Shown piece after piece: positions 41,463-52,100 of a stretch of DNA of 64,000 bases. This DNA comes from Rhytidiadelphus loreus (lineage: Eukaryota > Streptophyta > Bryopsida > Hypnales > Hylocomiaceae). The stretch spans positions 27,037,001-27,101,000 of the forward strand of contig OX344765.1 of NCBI GenBank assembly GCA_947034895.1, read 5' to 3'. The position numbers and the translations under genes are program-made. Positions within the stretch are counted from its first letter, which is position 1; each line of letters begins with the position of its first letter. The notes below the pieces were generated by a model. The model was not told the DNA's origin, made no database searches, and saw nothing but the letters and a program-made list of their open reading frames with translations.

Positions 41463-42026
41463 TAGGTAGCTCGATTTATTGTCCCACCGCTTTCTCAACT
41501 CTTCTCTCAAGCATTCTAATGCCTCTGGGGTGAATGGGAGGAAGCATTGCATTGACAAAATTCACATCAACAGGACATTTGACAGAGTTTGAGAAGGCCC
41601 TTTCTTAAAAAGCGAGCCCGTGCTACAGGGATTGAGCCTATTGTATCAAGCGAGGCTGCTTGTTATATTCATTGCTACTTATTTTATTTTGGAACCAAAC
41701 AAATAGATTTGGACCCATCAACTTCTATGCACATAGTTAGAAGCCTTGGACAGCGATTTTTCAAGGCTTCAGTCACACTTTGTTACGTCACTAATTTCTT
41801 AGACCACAACATAGACTACACGACAATATTGATGACGAGGGCAAGATTGAAAAATGTAGCACTTGTCGGTAGAATTCGTGTTGAGCAAGAAAGTTTGAAT
41901 TTTCACTTTCAAAGAATCAATTTGTACAGAAACGTACCACCAGTCAACTCAAAATTCAATTCTGTCGGTAAAAAATCCATGAAATACTACATATGTGCAC
42001 GAGGACTCTCGCCCTTAATTGCTTGC
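41463..42026. other. 3' flank of the intronless patatin gene
   Basis: Intergenic sequence between the converging patatin genes. An open frame on the plus strand (41589-42089) runs into the antisense of the second gene and resembles nothing known. Confidence 0.45.
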
Positions 42027-43295
42027 TCAACTTGGAGATCCGATCGGAGGGCTGTGCTCGACCTGAATCTCGTCCTCGACCGCAGATAGTTTCCGTCCTT
42101 GCATTTCCTTCGACAACCACCCTGCAAATCTCTCCAAAGCCTCCTCATTACTCCCCAAGTCCGTGACCGGCACCAACTTCCCGGAGCTCAAGTCCCTCGT
42201 GGTCGCCGGTTTCTTCAACAACTCCTTGGCCACTCCCACCAGCTGCTCCATGTTCGTCCTCGTGGAGTTGTCCATCGAGCACAGCTCCCCAGCCAACGTA
42301 TCCGTCTGAATCCGCAGGTAGTTCTGCGACGAGTCATGGCTGTCAAACACCACGGAGCAGTTGTAATCCGTCATGTCGGCACTCCCGTTAGAGAAAATTT
42401 CGATGAGAGGCACCGAGCCGTCGCCGCTTCGGAGCCACCCCAAGACGCCCCATCTGGACACCTTTTCCGCATCGTAGCTCACAGGCTTCTCTCCTGTCCC
42501 CAGCGACAACACCAGCAAATCCTTGTAGGAGCTAATTTTATCGATGCGGCCCGAATTCTCCCCGTCGCCAATGGTGAGCTCCTTCACGGCTTGCGTGATG
42601 GCCACGGCCGTGGGGTTGTTGCACACCACGCCGCCGTCGACGAGCTGGTACTTGTGCGTCGCCCCGGACTTGGAATCCGTCGTGTTGAACGTTACCGCAG
42701 GAAGATACGTTGGCGCAGCGGAAGTCCCCCTGCAAACCTCCCCTAGCAATGGATCCGCCAGCGGGTCTTTCTTCGCCTGGGCGCTGCTGAAAAACACGGG
42801 TTGTTGTCTCGAAATATCGAACGACGGGATGACGACGTTTGTTACAGTCTCGTGGAGTCGGGTTTTTCCCACCAGACGCTCCACAGTGTGGATCAGCCCG
42901 TTGCCGCTGTAGCGCGGGCCGCGGAGCATGCGCCAGACGGTACGCAAGCTCGGGAGGAAGAAGGGCTTCCGCAAGGGGGGGAAGATTGTTGTAGCTTCCG
43001 TGATGTAGGTTTCGGTAGCTTGCTTGGCGGAAAATTTGGGACGGTTGTTGGCGTCGGGAGCAGTCAGCATCGCGGTGAGCAGACCGCCAGTGCTGGTCCC
43101 GGCGATCACGTCGAAGTAGTCGGCTATCGCGACATGAGGACCGTCGAGTTTCTGAAGCTCGCTTTCGAGAAATTCTAAGATGGTGGAGGGGATCACGCCC
43201 CGGACGCCCCCGCCGTCAATACACAAAATCGTGATCCGTTTCCCGGCGTGCCCAGATGGACGCGTCGGGGATCGCACTAGGAGCTGTGAGGCCAT
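42027..43295 (-). CDS. Patatin-like phospholipase A, intronless
   Basis: Lipid acyl hydrolase of the same family as the gene facing it, in a single uninterrupted frame of 422 residues, the usual patatin length. DGGGVRG is at residues 27-33, GTSTG with nucleophile Ser68 at 66-70, and the catalytic Asp220 in LVDGGVVCNNP; RGTSAAPTYLP and [10 protein letters not shown] are also family blocks. The ATG at 43295 is taken because the codon before it is GTG and upstream lacks a coding pattern. It lacks both the basic N-terminal region and the about 200-residue tail of its neighbour. No signal peptide is evident. Having no introns, it could descend from a retrocopy of a patatin mRNA; no poly(A) remnant or target duplication was recognised to prove this. 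GC content is higher than in the surrounding DNA, as for most exons here. Confidence 0.93.
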   Translation of the reverse strand: MASQLLVRSPTRPSGHAGKRITILCIDGGGVRGVIPSTILEFLESELQKLDGPHVAIADYFDVIAGTSTGGLLTAMLTAPDANNRPKFSAKQATETYITEATTIFPPLRKPFFLPSLRTVWRMLRGPRYSGNGLIHTVERLVGKTRLHETVTNVVIPSFDISRQQPVFFSSAQAKKDPLADPLLGEVCRGTSAAPTYLPAVTFNTTDSKSGATHKYQLVDGGVVCNNPTAVAITQAVKELTIGDGENSGRIDKISSYKDLLVLSLGTGEKPVSYDAEKVSRWGVLGWLRSGDGSVPLIEIFSNGSADMTDYNCSVVFDSHDSSQNYLRIQTDTLAGELCSMDNSTRTNMEQLVGVAKELLKKPATTRDLSSGKLVPVTDLGSNEEALERFAGWLSKEMQGRKLSAVEDEIQVEHSPPIGSPS

Positions 43296-44271
43296 CACGA
43301 GGACTAGCTAGTCTAATCGATTTGCGACTAACTATTCGCTGATTGTCGAATTCTAGAACTTGCTAGCCTTATCAGTTAATTAGAACTCTGGAACTTGCTA
43401 GCCCTATCGATTATGAACTCTTCAGTGAATCTAATTAACAGAACGCACTTGCTAGTCTTATCGCCTAGCTCGAGCGTGGTTCCTAGCCGAATCCAGCTAG
43501 AACTCTGGAACTTGATTGCTCGCTGTATAGTCTGATCGATGTGCTGTTCTTCGCTGAATATAGAACGGAAACTGAAGTGAGATTTGAGTTGAGGAAGACA
43601 TGTTTTTTATATACATAGTGATGCTGTGCATACGTTGGGATTTGCGTGTCCGTGAAGCACTGAAGCTGAATGTCGGCAGTGTGATGCGGAGTGTGATCAG
43701 ACTTCGGGTGCAGACACGTTTTTCAGTAAGGAGTTGCTTGCATAGCATATCAGTCAATTACCCCCTAGCTTAAAAAATTCTAGTCTTGCTACAGTTGTAA
43801 TCGGCTAATTCCTGATCGACCATGTTACGTTGTCGAGATGGATTCTAGCTAGAATTAGAAAATTATAGCAAGCTGTCAAACTAACTGTTCAGACATACCC
43901 GAGAAAGGAGTGAAAGGACCTAAGCTATTGACTACTGTTCTACTTCGAAGCTACAGTAGACTGTAGACGTTGAAGCAATTGAGCAAATGACAGAATGATT
44001 CAATAGGAATTTCAAAGGTCATGTGTACTCAGTACCTGCATCAGTTCAGGGAATTCCTATGGTATGTTGTCTGTAAAAGGTTGGACCGGAGTTTCGACTT
44101 AACATTCCAGCATTGACGTGATGACACTTCTTACAATTACGGCGGTCCACGTGGTAGCTTTGAAGGTGGAACACCTATGAAATATATGAAAATAAATTAA
44201 AACTTACCTACAAACAAATCTTTATCTTTTGCCGAAATGGCTTCTTTATTCAATTAGTGTAAGACACAATA
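43296..44271. promoter_or_regulatory. Upstream region of the intronless patatin gene, with short repeats
   Basis: Between about 43345 and 43540 the words TAGAACTCTGGAACTTG and ACTTGCTAGYCYTATC recur three times at irregular spacing. This is the likely leader and promoter. The remainder to 44271 has no recognisable feature. Confidence 0.4.
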
Positions 44272-44432
44272 GCAAATTTCATTAAATTGGTACAATTTCA
44301 GAGCCAAAAGCTATGAAATATATAGATACATAAATCTTGGAAATCTTGGATCTAGGTATACATTTATGTTTCAAAATGCATATTTTGAAAGGTGCCCAAG
44401 TATTGAAATATTGGCAATTTAACAAAATTGGT
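44272..44432. mobile_element. Short TIR element, family 1, copy C
   Basis: About 160 bp with diverged ends (CAAATTTCATTAAATTGG on the left, CAATTTAACAAAATTG on the right) and an interior with GAAAGGTGCCCAAGTA, close to copy A's CTGAAAGGTGCCAAAGTA. It is the oldest-looking of the three copies. Confidence 0.7.
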
Positions 44433-45210
44433 GTTCACAATCATTGTTTCATAGTTCATACTTCAATTTTTTTATTAGAAATAACTTTATTTATTTTTTA
44501 AATTTCTAGTGGTTACTTGAAGAACATTTTGAAAATAAAATTTCTTCTAAAGAAAAAGGGCAATATAGAACAATCAGTATTTCTCAAACTAATTAATTGT
44601 ATTAAAGAATCAAAGAGCCATATGATATACTTTCTATACTTTTTATGTTTTAGTTCTTGTTAACTTTGTTGTATAATCGTGTTTGATTGAGTACATTTTT
44701 TAATGAGGTACTTTTAAAATTAGATTCATTATTAAGTTTATAAATATGGCCAATATGTAGACTTTAAGAATATTGAAACTTAGGAAGATCAAACATAGAA
44801 TAACTCTTCAAGTAGGAGAACTAAAAAAGTGAAAAATCTCAAGAAAAAAAAATGCTTTGAAGACATAAAATATAGTTTGAAAAATAACAACAATCTAATA
44901 AATACAATAAAATTAGTCAATTTGAAATTTGAACAATTCAATGAAGATGGTCAATCACCAAAATAACATTTCTAAGTTCAAAATTCAAACTCTAAAAACC
45001 TCATGTTGTTGACTTTCATTCAATATAGAATTTTAAAATTCCTTCATACCATGGCCGCTCGTCTATTAGAAAATTGTTTCATCCAAGGTTTGATTCCAAC
45101 TTTCATCTTTGATAATAGATACTTAATAATACTCCAAATCCCTAAATCAACAAGTAAGATATTTAATTTTGAAAATCAATATTTACTTTCAAATAATTTT
45201 TTTTTAAATA
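44433..45210. other. AT-rich intergenic sequence, no gene seen
   Basis: Low-complexity AT-rich DNA. One open frame (45003-45254) resembles nothing known. Confidence 0.4.
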
Positions 45211-45476
45211 ATTCTCCTTCCATCCTTCCATCCCAAAATGATTGTCCATTTTGAATGTCATGACTTTTAAAGTTGTTTTGAGTAAGCCAAAAAAATACTT
45301 CCTTGTGGCTGATTTTATTTAGGTTGCAAATAAACACTTGCACTTTTTTTCATTGATTCTTTTGATACAAAATTTTGAACTTTTATTAATTATATTTTTC
45401 ACAATATGTTCAATGAAATTGACTAAAAATAATATCAACAAAATTGTGGACAATCATTTTGAAACAGAGGGAATAT
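45211..45476. mobile_element. Second Stowaway-like MITE (degenerate)
   Basis: About 265 bp with inverted ends: left ATTCTCCTTCC...CCCAAAATGATTGTCCA and right, reverse-complemented, ATATTCCCTCTGTTTCAAAA then TGATTGTCCA. The TCCCAAAATGAT block is shared with the MITE at 10164-10734, so they look like related families. The target TA is only approximate. Confidence 0.65.
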
Positions 45477-45489
45477 TTTTTTGGATATA

Positions 45490-45645
45490 AGTTTCAAATG
45501 GCAAAGATGGCCCATCCATTACTACCCTTTCATGGGTCCACACCCATTCGCCACCGCCCTTTCATGCATCTTGCACCCATCCGTCACCACCCTTTTATGC
45601 ATTCGTATCCACCCATCATCTATCCCATGCCTATGCATTCACATT
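45490..45645 (+). repeat. Short tandem repeat of about 36 bp
   Basis: Roughly four degenerate units of the form CACCCATYCGYCACCRCCC followed by TTTYATGCAT. It is GC-richer than its surroundings. Confidence 0.65.
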
Positions 45646-46639
45646 GACAACCACATATCAAACACTCAATACTATGGACAAGGCCTAAGTCCATGTAGAA
45701 TTTTTTTATCTTTATAGAAAGTTAATTAAGTATATGTTGACTACATTGGATGTATTAGGGCCTCCAAGCCATTTTGTAGTCAAATGTGTCTAGATTGATT
45801 GCTATAAAGTCATTTTTTGAAGTCATTCATGTGGTCATTTTTTTGTATTGTTTGATTTTTGGCCAATGTTGTTGCACCCCTTGGTGACACTTATCATTTT
45901 AAACTCACCTCCAAGTGCTTTTTGTAGCATTTAACTTCTAGTGGCACCAAAGGTCATGATTACTTAACATTGTAGTCACACACAAGTCATAAGGTTCCTC
46001 ATTTCTCCGTGACTCCCAACTATCCACTTCCAACACTTAACTCCCGCAAAACAATGAGTATGTCATTTGATGACATGGGACGAAACTTCCATTGATGTCC
46101 AAGCACTCGGTGGTGGCTACTTTCCACTGGTGCTAAACTCCTCACTAAGCCCAACTCACTTTAGGACTCACCTACTAGGATTCACCAATTGGAATTCACA
46201 CCATGGTTTAGTGTGGAGTGGGACACATCCAACCAGTGTCAAAGAGTGCACAAGCACTCTATGATAATACACAAGTGGTGGTAAGACTTTGACACCAACA
46301 TCAACATCCATGGCCACTTTGGCTTACCATAACACCATTCAAGAATGAGGAAGGAGACCACCCCTCTTTATAGTACTCTCTACGAGATTTGATAGAATCC
46401 CTTTATCCTAAGGATCTCTTGGAACACCAAGACACTCCTCCACTTGGTAGACCACCCATTTCCAAGTTGTCTCCTTGAAACTAGGCTTCAAAAGACTCCC
46501 GATCTTTCCATCGGAATAGCTTTTAGCTTTGAACTCTAAATCTAAAATGCAAGCTCATTTTCATCATCTACTATTTTCGTAAATCACCATGGATTATTCA
46601 TTTCCTCAATTCCAACAAGTATTGAGGAAGTTATGGCCC
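45646..46639. other. Intergenic sequence, no gene seen
   Basis: Moderate GC with CA/CT-rich stretches and only short chance frames. Nothing recognised; it may belong to an unrecognised transposon together with the following duplication. Confidence 0.35.
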
Positions 46640-46998
46640 TCCAAAGGTCCAGGTCCCACGAGAAAGTAGCTCTCCAAGACTCCACCCTCTTTAGATGCCG
46701 ATAACTTTTAACACACAACTCATCTTTTCATGATCCTTAGCATTCTAAAAAGTTTGTCTCCTTAGCTTTTCAACAATATGCGTTATGCCGTATTTGTCTC
46801 AAAGGAATCTTCCTAAACCTTAGTTCCCACATCCCATCTTCTTGGGACATCACTAAGACCCCACCAACTTTGAGAAGCCATAACTTTTGACTCACAACTT
46901 AGATCCTCGCGTTCTTTGGATCCATGAATGCATCTTCTCACAAGCTTACCAAGCATGATTGTGTAGCACGCCATCCAATTTGTCCCAAGAAGAACACT
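46640..46998 (+). repeat. Tandem duplication with period about 179 bp
   Basis: Two diverged units. ATAACTTTTAACACACAACT at 46701 corresponds to ATAACTTTTGACTCACAACT at 46880; GACTCCACCCTCTTTAGA corresponds to GACCCCACCAACTTTGAGA, and ATGCGTTATGCCGTATTTGT to a TGTAGCACGCCATCCAATTTGT-like stretch. Origin unknown. Confidence 0.65.
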
Positions 46999-47717
46999 AC
47001 AATACTCTGATTGTTTGGATCTTTCAAATTTTTTCACCTCATCTCTTGCAAGGCTTGGAAAGTCACCTCCAACGTCCCTCTTGCTCACCACGGTGGTATA
47101 GGCACGCCTTAAGATGAAGATCATAACAAATGTATAAATTCAAGGGAAAAAAATTTGTTTTGTTTTTCTTTTTGAACTAAAAGAAATTGAGTTTTTTTTA
47201 GTTTCAAGTCCTACATGGCACACCACATGATCATGTGAACCAAAAATTAAATTATTAATTTTTTATTTCTTGTAATTTCACCTTTTCATGCAATCAAATG
47301 ATGTAGTGCAAGGTCCAAGATTTCCTCTAATGTTCACTTTAAAAAGATGCAATAAAATCCAGAATAGATAAACTTCCATTGCGGCTAAGTTGAGTTAAAA
47401 TTTAAGGAAATTCATCTTCAAATTGTCCCATATCCTTTGAGCATTCGTGATGAAAAATGGATACCATTATAAAAACGATCTTTCCACTCAATGTTTCGTG
47501 AAGGCAACAAATTGAGTTGACATCATTTCCAAGATTCAGAATTTTTTTATGATTAATCTTCCTTGAATTTACCAAGATGATTTGTTAGTTTTCAAAATCA
47601 TTCAAATTTTGAAATTTTTAATTATTTTTCGTGGAGGGTGACCTCTAGTTGTAGTGTGCGGTTGAAGAAGTATGAGTCATGTGTGAACTGCAACTAGTTA
47701 AAAAACTCTGACAGTAG

Positions 47718-48156
47718 TAGGGGTAGTCACACCTTCTTCACTTTGCACTTGGAGAATGGAGAATGCAAAGGCGGCGGCTTGGAGTTGGCTTCATGTTGGT
47801 AGAATATACTTAGTTAAATATATCTTCCGCACTCCTAGTCTTCACCTCTTGAGGTGAAGATTGGGAGTGCGGAAGATATATCCACATAAGAAGATTCCTT
47901 TGTGCTCTACACTTTTACCTTTCATTGTCACTTTACCTTTGTTGTTGCCAATTTTCTTCCAACTTTACGTCTAATCTTAGGTTTAGGTAAGTTGCTTCTC
48001 AACTTTTTTCATTCTCCACTCTCAACACATTTTTTAGGGGTGTCACACCTCTTCAGTCTTCACCCACAGTAGCTTCCCATTGGCTCCTCCGAACCCTCAC
48101 CAACTTCTCATTCTCCATTCTCCAAGTGCAAAGTGAAGAAGGTGTGACTACCCCTA
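47718..48156. mobile_element. Non-autonomous element with perfect 48-bp terminal inverted repeats
   Basis: The left end 47718-47765 (starting TAGGGGTAGTCACACC) and right end 48109-48156 are exact reverse complements. A second near-perfect hairpin with arms of about 30 bp sits inside at 47819-47882 (TATCTTCCGCACTCC and onward), and a diverged direct copy of the left terminus (TAGGGGTGTCACACC) begins at 48035. The element is 439 bp and non-coding. No target duplication is visible, so the superfamily is not assigned; hAT, MULE or Harbinger-like are all possible. Perfect ends suggest recent origin. Confidence 0.8.
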
Positions 48157-49150
48157 GTTCCGAACCTGACCTCCATTTTTAAAAAAAAGATTATTTCCTT
48201 CTTTTGCGGAAGTTTTGTCTTTTAACGCACGGTGTTTGCAAACGCCAAGTGTGGACAGACCATGAAGTCTGCAAGTCCATTTCAGTTCGTTGTAAGCTAA
48301 TGGCGAGAGTTGAGGCGACTTTCGGGGATCGAACGTACGTAGCTTCGCCTCTACGGAACTACGTATCTCATCAGTACGACTGGCAGAAGCTTATCCGCAG
48401 CAACTAGAAGTTTGAATAACTTAGCTACAGACAGCACAGGAAGTCATGTTCTGCAAGGAAACGACGTTGATCAATTGTCTGTCTGTCTGTCTGTCCACTT
48501 CTTTCGTGCTCAAACAATTGAATGAGATACATGTCCAGAACAGTAAGTTATATCTACTTGACTGACTGACTGTGTGCCACGTACGTGTCGTTGCATAAAG
48601 CTGGGAACTACTATTCACGGGAGTACTATTCACAAGTCTGGAAGACGAAAACAACTGTTTTCTAACTTCCACTTTTTCGCAGAATAGTAATGAACTGGCG
48701 GGAGTCCTCGAGATGCCAATTAATTAATTCCCTGGATTGAATTGCGCGAGCTAGTGTTTCATGGAATCTTCGCATGCATACAGAGTCATAGAAAATCACT
48801 TAGAAGAATCATGCTTCAGAACAAACCAAAAGGTAGGCGGGGAGGTTGCGCTGACAGAAGAAATCTGCAGTACTGTGCTGTGTCCATTCGATTCAGGTTT
48901 AGAATCATCAGTCTCGAAGAAAGAAAAGAAAACTAAGAAAAAATTTCCTGCAGGTTTGCTGGTGTGTATTGCAAGTGGGTGCGGCTCATGAAGGATTCAT
49001 GGCGCAGTTTGGGAACTTTGAGTTTACGCAAAACTGCCGTGCTGGCTCAACATGATTCTTCACGTCCGTTTCCTTCGCAGCCAGGTAAGAATTCTCTCTT
49101 TTTTAGCTCAGTCACGAATTTGACACGAGGTCCGTGTCCTCCATAACTGG
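48157..49150 (+). other. GC-richer island in the gene desert, possible gene fragment
   Basis: Sequence here is less AT-rich than the flanking desert. It holds an ATG frame at 48761 (MESSHAYRVIENHLEESCF) that meets a GT at 48833, and a later frame (about 48970-49083, including MKDSWRSLGTLSLRKTAVL) that ends in CAG before GTAAGA, a consensus donor. A (TGTC)n microsatellite lies at 48476-48495. I do not recognise either peptide. It could be a small gene, a non-coding RNA gene or a captured gene fragment. Confidence 0.3.
48476..48495. repeat. Microsatellite (TGTC)n
   Basis: Five uninterrupted TGTC units. Confidence 0.9.
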
Positions 49151-52100
49151 GACAGACACAGTAATTCACTATCCATGGTTAGTACTGAGAAGCAACTCGC
49201 AAATGGTTTGGTGGATCAAAGAGTCCTCAGAAAGTATAGAAATGCCAAAAGCACAAGTAAAATCAGTGATCGTATTGGGATTCTATGCAAAATATGGATA
49301 TCTGTGGAAGGTGATGATGCAAATTGTTCAAAGTTTTTTTTTACAATTGTACAATTGGTACAATTGGTATAATGGGAAAACTACAAAACTACGTAATACA
49401 TTGGTACAATTGCTAAATCTACTTATTGTATCTACTAGGTCCAAAGGGTAGTTTTTGCTCTTCTTGAAAGAATGAATGGCACACTCCAATAGTATATGGT
49501 GCCTCGCATGAAGTGAAGGTTGTTAGTTGCACACACAATCACATTCAAACATTGGAGAAAATTTGGCCCATGTGAAGGGTCGTTTGACTTTCAACCAATG
49601 TACAAATCTAGGAGGCAAAAAGAATTTTTGTTTTTGTTTTTCTTGAAGAAAAAAATTAGTCCCCAATGTAGGCTATCTTGTGTGGCACACCAAGTGATCA
49701 CATGGGCCAAAAGAAATTAATTAATCTTTAAATTTTTATTCTATAATTGCACATTTTCATGCAATTAAACGACGTTGCGTTGGGTCCAAATTTCCTCTAA
49801 TGTGGATCATTGCAAGAAACAACTGGCATTTTTTATCTCAAAATGGACTAGTACTACACTGAGTACTATGACTATTGGAATAATTTTTTTAAGAAAAATG
49901 AAATATGGATAATTTGTAAAGCATTGAAAATATTGTATCATTGTAAATTCAAACCTAAAAGAATTTATCTCTAAAAGTTATGCACAAAAAAAGGACAATG
50001 GAAAAAGCCAAGAAAATAGAAACTTTGATGTTTGATTTTTAGAAAATATTTAAAATCTCTTTCTTATTAGGTGTTCCTTCTCAATTATTTTTGTTTTTGG
50101 AAAAAAAATTGTCTTCTTTGTACATGCGCAAAGGGTAGTGTACATTGAACACATGTGGAAGGTGGACAATTTACTATTTTAAAAAATCTCTTTGTAGGCT
50201 TGTGTAGCTTTAGTAGAAATCTTTGTACTATATACCAATTTTGAGCTTCAAATTTTCATTTTTGGGCCAAAAAATTTACTAAGACCCCCCAAAATGGCCA
50301 AGGTAGATATCCAATTGAAGGCTATTCAAAAATAGTAAACTAATTTTTTTAAATGCAAAAAATTACACAATGATGTATATTTTGACTCCAATTTGTTTTT
50401 CATATGAAAAATCAAAATTGAATATAGATATTCTTTCCATTGTCTATGCCCTATTAAAGTCATTGTATACAAAAAGTTCCATGGTGAATTTAGTCAATTC
50501 TAAGTGTACAATATTTTTTGGATAATGCCTTCCACTAAAAAAACATGAAAATAAGCTCAACACACCAACACTTTCTAAATCCTCGAAAAAATTTCAAACC
50601 ACCTTGAACTTGCTTTTCCACTTGAATACAACTTTAAAAACTCATTGTCCATATTTAGTGTCTATACAATGTTATTCAAATTTCCTAAGGTGTTCCATAA
50701 TGTTTGACAATTTTGAAAAATACCTCTAGAGGTTGTGCTATTATATATTAATATGAGGTATTTGAATCTAAAAGTACCATTTTTAAAATTTGTACTACTA
50801 ATTTTTGATGGAATGTGAATTTAGAAAAGCCAATATTACACCGGAGCCAACCCCAAATCAATCATGAGTTTCCAATAGCAATTAATGAGAGTTGAAGAGC
50901 TCTTTTGAAGTAAGTAATGGAATTTAAAGCATTTCTTATTTAAAAGGTCATCATTTAAGTGGAGTTTAGTAGCATAAGTAGGTACCATATGCCTTGAACT
51001 TTGGAAATTCATAGAATATTTTGTGAGAGTTAAAAAATTACAAATGGACCTTGGTTGGATTTTCATAGGGTAAGGAGACTCTAGTTTTAGGGTAGGTTTT
51101 GCAAGAAATAATTACAAAAATAGATGCCAATATTTTTTAGAAAATTATTTTTTTAAACTAAATTATAGTAGAACTTTAGAGAGGTCATTGCCTTAGAGAA
51201 ATTCACCCTAAAGAAGTTCTATTATATTGTATGGAGTAAAAAAATATTGAAAAAAAAATTAGCATCAACTTTGTTTTTCATAAAAAATTAAATACTTGGT
51301 AGAAATGTGGCAACTTCGCCCTTTACTAATATATGGTAACACTGTTTACAAAAAAAAACTTGGATGACCCACCTAGCCAGGGCAAGAAAAAGGCATTTTT
51401 GGGTGGTTCAATTTTATACTTCTTAACATTTAATATGATGTATATATAATAAAAGAAGATGGTAGATTTTATTCAATGCTTATCCATAATATCAAAGATA
51501 AATTTATTTATAGACCATTTTCAAATCAATTGAAAAGCATAGGTTTGAAAATTCACAAAAAATGCAATTTGTATTTTAATTCTTAATTTTTGGTATCATT
51601 AGCTTAAACTATTAAGTATTCAATATGGCATAATATGAACAGAAAATTTCTTATAACAAGTGTTCAAATTACTAAAAATTTCTCTCTATGTATAGTGAAT
51701 CTTTTAACAAATGAAATACTTATGCGAAGTTGCACACAGGGTTATTTGTCTCATGACTCTACAACATGCTACTTTGGTAAACTTAAAAAGGGCTTGTGGT
51801 AAATGCATGTCAAACTTGGATTAGGAGTATTTTGATCCCCACATTTTATTTTATTATAAATTTTCAAGTGCTTGAAATTGAGATTTTTCAGTAAAAAAAT
51901 GCTCCATTATTGAAAACAATGTATTTTCATTTCCCATTGCTAACAATTAAGATCATTTTCAATTCTTTTAACATAGGTTTTCAGAATTGCAAGGATTTCA
52001 TATTTTATATTCATTCTATTTTTAGTATTTTTTTAAAAATTTGACTTTGAAGTTCAAACTAAAGATTTGCTTTAATTTTTTAAAATACCAAATATTATAT

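Noticed and set aside
42099..42912. Open frames of 120-215 codons on the plus strand over the intronless patatin gene
   Set aside because: They are antisense shadows of a strongly conserved coding sequence with normal patatin motifs on the minus strand.
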